Source: UMGS1696 sp964457685
GTDB taxonomy: Bacteria; Bacillota; Clostridia; Oscillospirales; CAG-272
Assembly (NCBI GenBank): GCA_964457685.1
Contig: CAYWFS010000015.1
Location: forward strand, 1 to 40,299
DNA: 40,299 bases
Direction: 5' to 3'
The notes under the pieces are model-generated. The model was not told the DNA's origin, did not search any database, and worked only from the letters and a program-made list of their open reading frames with translations. This document shows, piece by piece, positions 31,721 through 40,240 of the stretch (position 1 is the first letter of the stretch; every line of letters starts with the position of its first letter). The position numbers and the translations under genes are program-made.

Positions 31721-33970
31721 ATGTTTATAAAATCACTACACATAATTTCCTTCGGAGGACTCAAAAACCGTGACATTGAGCTGTCCTCCGGGATAAATCT
31801 TCTGAGTGGCGGAAATGAAGCCGGAAAGACCTCCGCCGCAATGTTCATAAAATTCATTTTTTACGGACTGAACTCGAAATCCCTTAAAAATATGCCCTCC
31901 GAGCGTGTGCGTTATGTAAACCGTGACACAATGCAGGCGGCGGGATTTATGATAATCGAAACGGATTCCCACGTTTCCTACAGACTGGAGAGAAATCTCA
32001 TTATTTCAGACAACGCTCCTGCACGGGAAAAGGTCAGAATAATCAATCTGAACACCGGAGAGACGGTAAGCTCACAAAATCCGGGAGAATATTTCTTCGG
32101 AGTATCGGAGGAGGTATTTGTTTCTACCTGCTTCGTTCGCCAGTCATCCCCGATGAAGCCCGACCCCGACAAGCTTGAAAGTTTATCAGCACTTTCGGAC
32201 GACAGCACAGGAGACGAAAACGAAAGCATTGACGTAAAGCGTGGTGTGAAAAAGCTGAACGAACTGAGACGTGAGCTTTGTCACAAAAACGGAAACGGCG
32301 GAGAGATAAACGAGCTTAAAGAAAAACGTGCCGCACTTGCCGCTGAGCTTAAAAAAAATGCGGAGCGTTCGGCTGAAATAGTCGCAAGCGGAATCTCCCT
32401 TGATGATATAAACCGCAGGCTGAGCGAACTCGAAACCGCACGAGACAACTACGCAGAGCTGTTTTCCTCACTTGACAAGATAGTAATAAAGAGAAGACTT
32501 GACGCACTGGAGCAAGCGAAAAACAAGCTCTCTGCCGTCCGTGAAAAGCTTACGGAGCTTGACTCCACCCTGCCCGAAACCACGGAAGCTGCTCTCGACA
32601 ATGCGGAAAGAGATATTCGTGCATACGATGAGCTTATAGTTGCGTTTGACGAAAGCTTCGCTGACTTCGATGTTCCGCGTGAAAGTCAAAATATGTCGGA
32701 TATATCGGCTCAGGCGGATGATGACCTCGATGAAGCTACGGCAGTAAACGGAGATATACGAACAAATGCGGCACTTGCGATTGCGATGTATGTCGGCGGA
32801 GTTATAGGACTTGCAGCATTCGCTGTCATGTTCTTCTTCAACACCGATATTTATTCGATTCCGCTTATAATTTCCTTTGCACTGGTCACACTCGGAAGTG
32901 TATTTATCTCGAAATGCGGAAAAAGCAAAAAGCTTCTTGATGAAATTCTCGAAAAATGGGATGCACTGTCATACGATGAGCTTGAAAATGCGATTGCGGA
33001 TAAGCTCAGCAGTCTGCAAAACAGCATAAGCGAGAACAATGCCCGTGAGGAGCTTCACAAAAATGCCGACAATGCAAAGCTTCGGTTTGATGCCGCACAT
33101 TCATATGTTATCGCACTTGCGGAGAGACTTGAGCTTGAGCATGGAGAGTCGATATACGATACGATTTCCTCACTCAGGTCTATCATAACTGAGGCAAAGA
33201 AAAAGAGAAACGAGCTTTCACTTCTCTCGGAAAAGATATGCGGAAGAATCGACACGCTGAGTGAGCTTACCGACGGAATAGATGCAGTTGAAGCCGAAAA
33301 GGAAGCTGCGGCAGCTTTGTCAACAGATATAGGAAAGCTTGCGGCAACTCTCGATTCCGAAAAGCTGAAAGAAGCAACAAGGGAACGTGATTTTACCGAA
33401 AACGCACTCCGTTCCGCACAAAAGAGAAAGACCGCACTCGAAGAAAAGCTTGTCTCTCTCGGAAAGCTTACGCACACCCCGGATGAATACCGCTCAATGC
33501 TGAACTCACTTGATGAAACGATAGAGGAGCTTACACTCAGACACGAGGCTTGCGAGCTTGCACTGAGTGCCATTCACGAAGCCGGAGAAAACATGAAGAC
33601 CGGTGTGAACCTTCGTATAGCAAGGGCGGCATCGGAGCTTATGAGAAGCTGTACACCGCACGACAACATTATACTCGACCCAATGCTTGAAGCCTCACTT
33701 GAATCGGGAAGCCGTCATTTAACCACGGACATTCTCTCAAAAGGAACGGCGGATATTGCATATTTAAGCGTCAGAACCGCACTTGCCGGCGAGATGTTCC
33801 CTCTTGAACGTCCGATAACGGTATTTGACGAATGCTTCGCTCACATAGATTCAACAAGAACAAGGGATTTTCTCAGAGCTTTATCGGGAGGGCAGTATTT
33901 GATTCTCACCTGCCGTGAAGACGAAAAATCCACCGCAAGCTCTCTCGGAATCAACATAATCGAGCTTTAA
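31721..33970 (+). CDS. SbcC/YhaN-like SMC-type ATPase with internal membrane helices
   Basis: 749 aa. Walker A GGNEAGKTS (30-38) is at the N-terminus. A C-terminal head has an ABC-like LSKGTADIAYLSVRTALA and Walker B RPITVFDECFAHID (about 697-710). Between them are long coiled coils (about 165-330 and 400-620), interrupted by two hydrophobic helices (about 348-368 and 375-393). That membrane insertion is known from YhaN-type proteins and absent from classical SbcC, which is also longer (over 1000 aa). It starts 11 nt after the nuclease gene, so the two probably form one membrane-associated DNA-processing complex. Confidence 0.85.
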   Translation: MFIKSLHIISFGGLKNRDIELSSGINLLSGGNEAGKTSAAMFIKFIFYGLNSKSLKNMPSERVRYVNRDTMQAAGFMIIETDSHVSYRLERNLIISDNAPAREKVRIINLNTGETVSSQNPGEYFFGVSEEVFVSTCFVRQSSPMKPDPDKLESLSALSDDSTGDENESIDVKRGVKKLNELRRELCHKNGNGGEINELKEKRAALAAELKKNAERSAEIVASGISLDDINRRLSELETARDNYAELFSSLDKIVIKRRLDALEQAKNKLSAVREKLTELDSTLPETTEAALDNAERDIRAYDELIVAFDESFADFDVPRESQNMSDISAQADDDLDEATAVNGDIRTNAALAIAMYVGGVIGLAAFAVMFFFNTDIYSIPLIISFALVTLGSVFISKCGKSKKLLDEILEKWDALSYDELENAIADKLSSLQNSISENNAREELHKNADNAKLRFDAAHSYVIALAERLELEHGESIYDTISSLRSIITEAKKKRNELSLLSEKICGRIDTLSELTDGIDAVEAEKEAAAALSTDIGKLAATLDSEKLKEATRERDFTENALRSAQKRKTALEEKLVSLGKLTHTPDEYRSMLNSLDETIEELTLRHEACELALSAIHEAGENMKTGVNLRIARAASELMRSCTPHDNIILDPMLEASLESGSRHLTTDILSKGTADIAYLSVRTALAGEMFPLERPITVFDECFAHIDSTRTRDFLRALSGGQYLILTCREDEKSTASSLGINIIEL

Positions 33971-33975
33971 AACAA

Positions 33976-34028
33976 AAGACCTGTCGAATGATAACCGAAA
34001 TTCGGTACATCATAACGGCAGGTTTTTT
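33976..34028 (+). terminator. Terminator of the yhaO-yhaN-like operon
   Basis: ACCTGTCG pairs with CGGCAGGT (one G-U) across an inner CCGAAATTCGG hairpin, followed by TTTTTT. Confidence 0.85.
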
Positions 34029-34042
34029 ATTATGTTTTCGCA

Positions 34043-34096
34043 CAAAAAAATGATTGAGGCAAAGGCTTTTACACCTCTGCCCCAACCATTTTTTAA
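34043..34096. terminator. Bidirectional hairpin, probably terminating the discoidin gene
   Basis: AAAAAATGATTGAGGCA pairs with TGCCCCAACCATTTTTT, two mismatches, with T runs on both strands. It lies about 105 nt after the minus-strand stop at 34201. Confidence 0.7.
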
Positions 34097-34142
34097 AAGG
34101 CAGGATTATCGTTCAATCAAAGAATCGAACAACATCACATGA

Positions 34143-34184
34143 TACGAAGCAGGTGGAGAAAACCAGAAGACCACCTTTTTCGTA
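34143..34184. other. 3'-UTR hairpin of the larger discoidin gene
   Basis: TACGAA + AGGTGG pairs with CCACCT + TTCGTA. It lies 16 nt beyond the stop codon at 34201. Its T run is on the plus strand, so on the minus transcript it may act as a stability hairpin rather than a terminator. Confidence 0.5.
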
Positions 34185-34200
34185 CAAAAGACTTAGTTAA

Positions 34201-35598
34201 TTAGTTTCTCTTCTTGGAAACTGCGTAACCTGCTGCGGAAACTACTGCTGCAACTGCTGCGATAACGCCTGCGTCGAATGTCTGAGGAGCTTCTTCGGTT
34301 GTTTCTTCTGTAGCTTCTGTTTCAACGGTTTCAATTGTTTCTTCAACTTTTGTTGTTTCTACAGTTTCAACGGTTTCTTCTGTTTCAACAGTTTCGGTTG
34401 TTTCTGTAGCTTCAACTGTAGCTTCGGATACTGTACCTGTGAGAACGAGTTCGGACATCTGGAATGTACCGGAGAGAGCACCTTCGCTCTGGAAGTATAC
34501 ATACTTAACGCCTTCAACAGGTGTTACTTCTGCTGCGTAGTATGTGTAGTTTGTTTCTTCAAAGAAGTAGTCATCACCGTATGCGATAGCTGTCCAGTTT
34601 ACACCGTCAGCGGATACGTAGATAGCCCATTCGTAAGGAGAACGCTGGTTGTAGCTTGCGTTGTCGTTAGCGGTAGCCATGATGATACCGTCAACAGTGA
34701 TGGGGTTAGCATAAACTGCCATGGACTGTGTGGGGAAATCTGCTGTGCAGAACTTTGTTGCTGTGTTGTTATCCCAAAGGTTTTCAGCACCTTCACCGCC
34801 GTTACCGGAAGAACCGTCAACGTATGTTACGTCTGTGATGGGAGTCTTGCCGATGGAAGCAGCTGCTTCTTCAAGAGATTCGTAGCCTGCACCGGAGTTT
34901 GCGATAGGATCTGCGGAGGGATATTCGAGAGACTCGGGAAGTGTAGCTGTAGCTTCTTCTGTTGTAGCCTCTGTAGCTGTTTCTTCTGTTGTTGTTTCTG
35001 TTGCTTCTTCTGTAGCTGTTTCTTCACCTGCGGGGAATGCTTCTACAACACCGTCCTGAGGATAACCGTAGAGTTCAACTTCTGCAACGTCACCATGGCT
35101 GAGCATGTTGTAGTAACGGAAATACTGGAATGCTTCGTCTGTTACATCGAATTCATCGGAGTTGATTTCAACGTATTCAGCTGCTTCGGCAGAATCAAGG
35201 CTCATCCAGATGTCTACCCAGCTGTCTTCATCGTCGGGTGTGTTTGTACCCTGGATGGTAGCACCGTAGAAACGGTCTGTGTATCCGTCACGAGGGCAGA
35301 TAACAATCTTTGTGATAACGTAGGGCTTACCTGCGTCAACACCACAGTAACCGTCGCCTGTTCCGAGCGGGTCAAAGAATGTTGCTACGTCGCCGTCAAA
35401 TGCTGCTGCACGACCTGCGGCTGCGTTGTCACCCCAACCTGCTTCGTTACCGATAAGAGAACCTGCGATTACTACGGAACCTTCGGGAGCTGTAGCACCG
35501 GATGCAGGATAACCTGCGGCAGGAACTTCAGCAGCTGCTGTAAGTGCGAGAGCAGCTACGAGAACTGTACCGAGAATAGATGAAAATACCTTCTTCAT
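34201..35598 (-). CDS. Two-discoidin-domain surface protein with PQTFD wall-anchor-like tail
   Basis: This 465-aa protein has a Sec signal peptide (cleavage near TAAAE, about residue 22). A first F5/8 type C (discoidin-like) domain spans about 40-195, with AFDGDVATFFD, GYCGVDAGKPYVITKI, YGATIQGTN and VAEVELYG. After a Thr/Glu-rich linker, a second discoidin-like domain spans about 255-395 (ENLWDNNTATKFC, SPYEWAIYVSADGVNW). A Glu/Thr/Val stalk then leads to EEAPQTFD, a hydrophobic helix and SKKRN. The first half is nearly identical to 35911-36762, so they arose by tandem duplication. F5/8 C domains bind glycans; an adhesin or glycan-capture role is inferred. AAGGAG precedes the ATG. Confidence 0.82.
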   Translation of the reverse strand: MKKVFSSILGTVLVAALALTAAAEVPAAGYPASGATAPEGSVVIAGSLIGNEAGWGDNAAAGRAAAFDGDVATFFDPLGTGDGYCGVDAGKPYVITKIVICPRDGYTDRFYGATIQGTNTPDDEDSWVDIWMSLDSAEAAEYVEINSDEFDVTDEAFQYFRYYNMLSHGDVAEVELYGYPQDGVVEAFPAGEETATEEATETTTEETATEATTEEATATLPESLEYPSADPIANSGAGYESLEEAAASIGKTPITDVTYVDGSSGNGGEGAENLWDNNTATKFCTADFPTQSMAVYANPITVDGIIMATANDNASYNQRSPYEWAIYVSADGVNWTAIAYGDDYFFEETNYTYYAAEVTPVEGVKYVYFQSEGALSGTFQMSELVLTGTVSEATVEATETTETVETEETVETVETTKVEETIETVETEATEETTEEAPQTFDAGVIAAVAAVVSAAGYAVSKKRN

Positions 35599-35613
35599 GA
35601 GAATGTACTCCTT
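35034..35613. repeat. Duplicated block of the discoidin genes, copy 1
   Basis: About 580 bp aligning without indels to 36198-36777 at a constant offset of 1164, covering the ribosome site, signal peptide and first discoidin domain. Outside the block the sequences diverge abruptly. Confidence 0.88.
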
Positions 35614-35631
35614 TTAATTTTAGATCAAAAT

Positions 35632-35647
35632 GTAAGGAAACCCTTAC
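35632..35647 (-). promoter_or_regulatory. Transcript-start hairpin of the larger discoidin gene
   Basis: GTAAGG/CCTTAC with a 4-nt loop, beginning about 4 nt after the predicted start. The paralogue has a similar hairpin at 36799-36817. Confidence 0.5.
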
Positions 35648-35656
35648 CATGGCATT

Positions 35657-35685
35657 ATTTTACCACACGCAAACACTTTTGTCAA
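35657..35685 (-). promoter_or_regulatory. Promoter of the larger discoidin gene
   Basis: Minus-strand TTGACA (35680-35685), 17-bp spacer, TAAAAT (35657-35662). The stretch from 35686 to 35861 is AT-rich, with one TTTTGCACG word near 35752 and no gene that I can see. Confidence 0.85.
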
Positions 35686-35861
35686 TAGATTTTTGGCTGT
35701 TTATTAACTTTTAGTCCATTTTTGAAATGATTAAAAATGTATCGTTCGTTGTTTTGCACGATTCACACTCGAATTTTTGTGTATTTTGACGAACAGTCGG
35801 GTGATTTGCGATTTTTTAAATACAACCGAATTGTAAACGTGTTTTCAAAAGCTTTACAAAA

Positions 35862-35893
35862 GCAAAAAAGAGCCGACACGAAATCGACTCTTC
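35862..35893 (-). terminator. Terminator of the smaller discoidin gene
   Basis: Minus-strand AAGAGTCGA pairs with TCGGCTCTT (one G-U), followed by TTTT, about 18 nt after the stop at 35911. Confidence 0.85.
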
Positions 35894-35910
35894 TTCGGTT
35901 CAGTTAAGAA

Positions 35911-36762
35911 TTAGTTTCTCTTCTTGGAAACAGCGTAACCGATAGCGGAAACTGCTGCTGCAGCTGCTGCTACGATACCTGCGTCGAATGTCTGAGGAGC
36001 TTCTTCAACTGTTTCTTCAACTTCTGCTGTTTCAACAGTTTCTTCTACTTCTTCAGTAGCTTCTTCTGTAGCTTCTTCAGCAACTTCTTCTGTAGCTACT
36101 TCTTCTGTTGCAACTTCTTCTGTTGTAGCTTCTTCTGTAGCTTCTTCTGTTGTAGCTTCTTCGGCAACTTCTTCTGTAGCTGTTTCTTCAGCTGTGGGGA
36201 ATGCTTCTACAACACCGTCCTGAGGATAGCCGTAGAGTTCAACTTCTGCAACGTCACCATGGCTGAGCATGTTGTAGTAACGGAAATACTGGAATGCTTC
36301 GTCTGTTACATCGAATTCATCGGAGTTGATTTCAACGTATTCAGCTGCTTCGGCAGAATCAAGGCTCATCCAGATGTCTACCCAGCTGTCTTCATCGTCG
36401 GGTGTGTTTGTACCCTGGATGGTAGCACCGTAGTAACGAGCTTCCTGACCGGAACGAGGGCAAACAACGATCTTTGTGATAACGTAGGGCTTACCTGCGT
36501 CAACACCACAGTAACCGTCGCCAACTGCGAGCGGGTCGAAGAATGTTTCAACGTTACCGTCGAATGCAGCAGCACGACCTGCGTCTGCGTTGTCACCCCA
36601 ACCTGTTTCGTTACCGATAAGAGAACCTGCGATGATTACAGAACCTTCGGGAGCTGTAACGCCGGATGCAGGATAACCTGCGGCAGGAACTTCAGCAGCT
36701 GCTGTAAGTGCGAGAGCAGCTACGAGAACTGTACCGAGAATAGATGAAAATACCTTCTTCAT
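35911..36762 (-). CDS. Single-discoidin-domain surface protein with PQTFD wall-anchor-like tail
   Basis: This 283-aa protein has the same signal peptide and first F5/8 type C domain (about 40-195) as its neighbour 34201-35598. It then has only a low-complexity Thr/Glu/Ala/Val stalk (about 197-250) built from TEE(V/A) repeats. The tail is EEAPQTFDAG, a hydrophobic Ala-rich helix and SKKRN. It lacks the second discoidin domain, so it is a short form. The differences cluster in a loop around SGQEARYYGAT, possibly the ligand face. It has its own promoter and terminator, so it is regulated separately. Predicted surface glycan-binding protein. Confidence 0.82.
   Translation of the reverse strand: MKKVFSSILGTVLVAALALTAAAEVPAAGYPASGVTAPEGSVIIAGSLIGNETGWGDNADAGRAAAFDGNVETFFDPLAVGDGYCGVDAGKPYVITKIVVCPRSGQEARYYGATIQGTNTPDDEDSWVDIWMSLDSAEAAEYVEINSDEFDVTDEAFQYFRYYNMLSHGDVAEVELYGYPQDGVVEAFPTAEETATEEVAEEATTEEATEEATTEEVATEEVATEEVAEEATEEATEEVEETVETAEVEETVEEAPQTFDAGIVAAAAAAVSAIGYAVSKKRN
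36002..36190. repeat. Low-complexity coding repeat (Thr/Glu/Ala/Val stalk)
   Basis: Irregular reiterations of GCTTCTTCTGTAGC and GCAACTTCTTCTG-like units on the plus strand, encoding TEEVA/TEEAT on the minus strand. Such tracts can change length by slippage. Confidence 0.7.
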
Positions 36763-36777
36763 GAGAATGTACTCCTT
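36198..36777. repeat. Duplicated block of the discoidin genes, copy 2
   Basis: Partner of 35034-35613. The match ends within the ribosome site region (ACTCCTT on the plus strand), so the promoters are not part of it. Confidence 0.88.
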
Positions 36778-36798
36778 AAAATGAAATAATTATAATTT

Positions 36799-36817
36799 TA
36801 TAAGGTATGTCCTTATA
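36799..36817 (-). promoter_or_regulatory. Transcript-start hairpin of the smaller discoidin gene
   Basis: TATAAGG/CCTTATA with a 5-nt loop, beginning at the predicted transcript start. Confidence 0.5.
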
Positions 36818-36823
36818 GATATA

Positions 36824-36852
36824 ATGTTAGCATATCCGAACAGATTTGTCAA
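36824..36852 (-). promoter_or_regulatory. Promoter of the smaller discoidin gene
   Basis: Minus-strand TTGACA (36847-36852), 17-bp spacer ending TGC, TAACAT (36824-36829). Confidence 0.82.
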
Positions 36853-36904
36853 CTGATTTTTGCTAACTTTACATTTAACTCATTTTTTAAATCGATTTTA
36901 CAAA

Positions 36905-36965
36905 ATAAAAAGACCCGATAAAGCAGAGCCTTTAAGGGCTTATGGCAATTTATCGAGTCTTTTTG
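36905..36965 (-). terminator. Terminator of the M16C peptidase gene
   Basis: Minus-strand AAAAAGACTCGATAAA pairs with TTTATCGGGTCTTTTT, with an inner GCC..GGC hairpin. It lies about 15 nt after the stop codon. Confidence 0.9.
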
Positions 36966-36979
36966 TTTTAGTACGTTAA

Positions 36980-39937
36980 TCAGTTAATAGTGATGAGGTT
37001 ATCGAAGATGTCTCCGTGTGCCTTGAGGTTGGTTTCGTTACCTACGGCACAGATATAGCCCTGCTCGCAAACCTTGTCGTACATATCTGCGATTTCGGCG
37101 AACTGTTCCTTGGTTACGTCAAGCATTTCGGCTCTTTCACGAACAGCGTCTTCGTAGGTGTAGCCGGACATATATGCATTGAAGGAACGTCTTGCCTTAC
37201 CGGGGTTTGAAACGGGTCTTTCGTAGCCGGAGAACGCACCGATGATATACTTTGTAAGCTCTTTTTCGTCGAACTCATGGTTTCTTACGAAGTCACCTGT
37301 GTTCTTGAATACGTTGTAGCTTTCGGTAAGCTTCGGGTCACGGTATGTTGTGAAGGTGAGGTTTCCGCTTGAAGAATCGAAGTAAGCACCGCAACCGTAT
37401 GCACCGCCGTTAACTCTGATCTGCTGGTAGAGGTAGTCTACGTTTACCGCTGTCTGAACTACTCTGCAAGCACCGTTGTAGTTGAGTCCCGCAAATCCGA
37501 GGTTACCTGCCTGAGTTACATAGTGAACCTGAGACGGGATAAGGATACCCTCGTTCTTCTTTGTGGGAACGTATTCCTTGAATTCGCCGAGGTCGGGACG
37601 TTCTGTAGCCGCGATAGCCTGAACAAATACGGGGAGCTTTTCGTTCATGATGTCCTCGCCCTGCTTATCGGAGGTGAGGTCAAGGAACATATTTGCGGGA
37701 TTGAAGATGTAGTTCTTTACCGCATTAAGCTTTTCGAGGAATTCGTCGGCCTTTGCATCCCAGCTATCGAGGAGGTCGCAGAGGAAGAGGTAGAAGTCGA
37801 TACCGCCCATATCCTGGTGGTAGCATTCAAGCTTGGAGAAGTAGGAACGAGCTCTTGCACCTGCAACGGAGTTACCGTTATTGATGATTTCGTTCTTCTT
37901 TCCTGCCTTGATTTCAACGAGGATGTCACGGATTCTCTTCTTATCGTCAAGCTTGGAGGTGAGAACTATTTCTTCCGCAAGCTCGAGAGCGTAGTCGGTC
38001 TTTTCGGACAGCATCTTTGTGTAGATACCGTAGAGCGGAATGTAATCGTCAAGTGTCTTATACTTGAGATATGTTGCGGGACCGAACCAGATTCCGCCGA
38101 GGTTCATGATTCTGTCGAAGTTGAGGTCGTTATATGTATGCTTTGCGGTGTCAACTCTGCCGAGAATATGACCGAGGAGAGACATATAAGGAACGTATTC
38201 GTGAGGAAGCTTATCTATATTGAAGTAGATGTTAGCATATGTAAGACCGTTTGTCTCAACATCGTGAGAAATTGTCTTTACGCCGCCGACAGTCTTTTCT
38301 TCATTATAATAAGGAATAGCGTCACGGGAAATATCGGTTCTTTCAATGCAGGGGATGCAGTTCTGCTCTTCCTCTGTGGGAACGTGGTTCTGATACTCAC
38401 GAAGCTCACGGGTATCGTCAACGATCTTCTGAATTTCTTCTGCTGAAAGGGAGTTCTTGTAGTCCTCGAGCTTCTTCTTGAGATCTGCGTTCTTCTTATC
38501 GTTGAGACCTCTTTCGGGTTCGATAGTGATAAGAGCGGAGTGGTCGGATTCAAAGATATACTTCTTGATGATGTTTTCGTAGTAGCCTGTACCGATCTTT
38601 TCCTTGAGCTGTGCATAGGAATCGAGGTAGTGCATATATGTGAACGCACAGTTGTCATCGTAGAGCCATGACTGGAGCATATCGGAAGCAACGTCAAGAC
38701 CTCTCGGATATCCGCCGTAGTCAGCTTCACGGAAACCGAATTCACGGCTGTTGATGGTAGCGAGTATAGCCTTTTCGTTGATACCCTTTTCAACCTGTTC
38801 ACGGAGAGTATCCATTACGATGTTGTAGAACTTATCGAGATCCTCGGACTTCGCATACTTAGCTACAACAGCAAAGGTATCTTCGATCTGGTGGGATTCA
38901 TAGTAAGCGAATACTTCTTCACCGATACCAGCGTCAAGGAGAGCCTGCTTTACGGGAGCACCCTCTGCATTGAAGAGAACGTAACCGATAACGGATGCCG
39001 CTCTTGCTTCGAGAACATCGAGGTTGGAGCCGCCCATTGAGGAGAAGATGAGGTAAGACTTTCCGTCAACTGCGTCTGTCTGACCTACGGAATACTTAGC
39101 CTGAACTCTCTTGGGAGTCTTTGTACCGAAATGCTTCTGATGAGGAACCTCGGAATGGGGGTCTATTCTGTCGAAGTGGGAGAGATATTCCTTATCGAGG
39201 AATTCAAGTCTCTCGTCCATATCGCAGTCACCGTAGATGAAGATATAGGAGTTGGAAGGGTGATAATGGTTGCGGTGGAAGTCTACAAACTGCTCATAGG
39301 TAAGCTCGGGGATAACATCGGGGTCACCGCCGGAGCAAACGCCGTATGTTGTATCGGGGAACATTGTCTGAGATACTGTTTCCCACATAGCGTTATCGGG
39401 AGAGGAGGACGCACCCTTCATCTCACTGTAAACGACACCGTTTATTTTAAGCTCGTCTTCGGGAGTATCCATTTCATAGTGCCAGCCCTCCTGCATGAAG
39501 ATCTGACGATACTTATAAATATTAGGATAGAAAACGGAGTCGAGGTAAACGTGCATGAGGTTGTTGAAATCCTTGTCATTGCAGGACGCTACGGGATAAA
39601 GAGTCTTATCCGCATATGTCATTGCATTGAGGAAGGTGTTGAGAGAGCCTTTAACAAGCTGCATGAAGGGGTCTCTCGAGGGGAAGTTCTTTGAACCGTT
39701 GAGAACGGAATGCTCAATAATATGAGGAACACCGGTGCTGTTTGTCGGAGGTGTACGGAAAGCCGCACAGAACATCTTATTCGGGTCTTCATTGGACATT
39801 ACAGCTACTCTTGCTCCGGACTTCTTATGTCTGAGAATGATACCCGAGGAATGTATATCATCGAGATATTCTTCATACATAAGCTCGTATGCGGAATTTG
39901 CGGAAAGCTCGCTGTAATTTTTTACCTGCTTTGCCAT
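36980..39937 (-). CDS. PreP-like M16C zinc metallopeptidase
   Basis: 985 aa, the full length of presequence-protease-type M16C enzymes. The inverted zinc motif HIIEH (72-76) contains both His ligands and the catalytic Glu75; YSEMKGA supplies the distal Glu172. The second half carries the usual inactive M16 repeat domains, including IRVNGGAYGCGAYFDSSSGNLTFTTYRDP (substrate arginine/tyrosine region). It has no signal peptide, so it is cytoplasmic. These enzymes degrade unstructured peptides up to about 65 residues, possibly here for peptide nutrition or turnover. AAAGGAA lies before the ATG; it is monocistronic with its own promoter and terminator. Confidence 0.92.
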   Translation of the reverse strand: MAKQVKNYSELSANSAYELMYEEYLDDIHSSGIILRHKKSGARVAVMSNEDPNKMFCAAFRTPPTNSTGVPHIIEHSVLNGSKNFPSRDPFMQLVKGSLNTFLNAMTYADKTLYPVASCNDKDFNNLMHVYLDSVFYPNIYKYRQIFMQEGWHYEMDTPEDELKINGVVYSEMKGASSSPDNAMWETVSQTMFPDTTYGVCSGGDPDVIPELTYEQFVDFHRNHYHPSNSYIFIYGDCDMDERLEFLDKEYLSHFDRIDPHSEVPHQKHFGTKTPKRVQAKYSVGQTDAVDGKSYLIFSSMGGSNLDVLEARAASVIGYVLFNAEGAPVKQALLDAGIGEEVFAYYESHQIEDTFAVVAKYAKSEDLDKFYNIVMDTLREQVEKGINEKAILATINSREFGFREADYGGYPRGLDVASDMLQSWLYDDNCAFTYMHYLDSYAQLKEKIGTGYYENIIKKYIFESDHSALITIEPERGLNDKKNADLKKKLEDYKNSLSAEEIQKIVDDTRELREYQNHVPTEEEQNCIPCIERTDISRDAIPYYNEEKTVGGVKTISHDVETNGLTYANIYFNIDKLPHEYVPYMSLLGHILGRVDTAKHTYNDLNFDRIMNLGGIWFGPATYLKYKTLDDYIPLYGIYTKMLSEKTDYALELAEEIVLTSKLDDKKRIRDILVEIKAGKKNEIINNGNSVAGARARSYFSKLECYHQDMGGIDFYLFLCDLLDSWDAKADEFLEKLNAVKNYIFNPANMFLDLTSDKQGEDIMNEKLPVFVQAIAATERPDLGEFKEYVPTKKNEGILIPSQVHYVTQAGNLGFAGLNYNGACRVVQTAVNVDYLYQQIRVNGGAYGCGAYFDSSSGNLTFTTYRDPKLTESYNVFKNTGDFVRNHEFDEKELTKYIIGAFSGYERPVSNPGKARRSFNAYMSGYTYEDAVRERAEMLDVTKEQFAEIADMYDKVCEQGYICAVGNETNLKAHGDIFDNLITIN

Positions 39938-40008
39938 AACGAATATTTCCTTTCTGTTATAAAAACCGACCTTGGTCTTTATTTTTTAAGCGTTATTATG
40001 CTTTATAT

Positions 40009-40037
40009 ATTATCTCACCAAACAACGGTTTTGTCAA
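40009..40037 (-). promoter_or_regulatory. Promoter of the M16C peptidase gene
   Basis: Minus-strand TTGACA (40032-40037), 17-bp spacer, GATAAT (40009-40014). It gives a leader of about 65 nt. Confidence 0.82.
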
Positions 40038-40080
40038 GATATATCAATATTACAAATATGTTACAGATTTGTATAAACTC

Positions 40081-40109
40081 TTGAAACGGCATTTATTTAA
40101 TGATATAAT
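40081..40109 (+). promoter_or_regulatory. Strong plus-strand promoter near the window end
   Basis: TTGAAA (40081-40086), 17-bp spacer, TATAAT (40104-40109). It drives a transcript that leaves the window. Confidence 0.82.
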
Positions 40110-40240
40110 CTTTTTCGGCTTGCTCGGAAACGGTATCCTGTTGTCGCCGTCCGGCAGTCGTTTTTCAGCTCAAACGCACGTCAGGACCTCTCCACTCCTC
40201 CTGATAAAGCTTCGGCTCACCACAGCCGTAAAACAAAATT

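Noticed and set aside
36002..36190. CRISPR-like or minisatellite array
   Set aside because: The repeats are irregular and in frame, encoding a Thr/Glu-rich stalk; there are no spacers.
37523..38446. Plus-strand ORF (307 codons) opposite the M16C peptidase
   Set aside because: Shadow frame of a conserved gene, without ribosome site or family match.
40117..40240. SRP RNA, T-box or TPP riboswitch in the leader near the window end
   Set aside because: The hallmark conserved segments (GGAAG loop of SRP RNA, GGTGGTACCGCG-like T-box sequence, TPP core) are absent.
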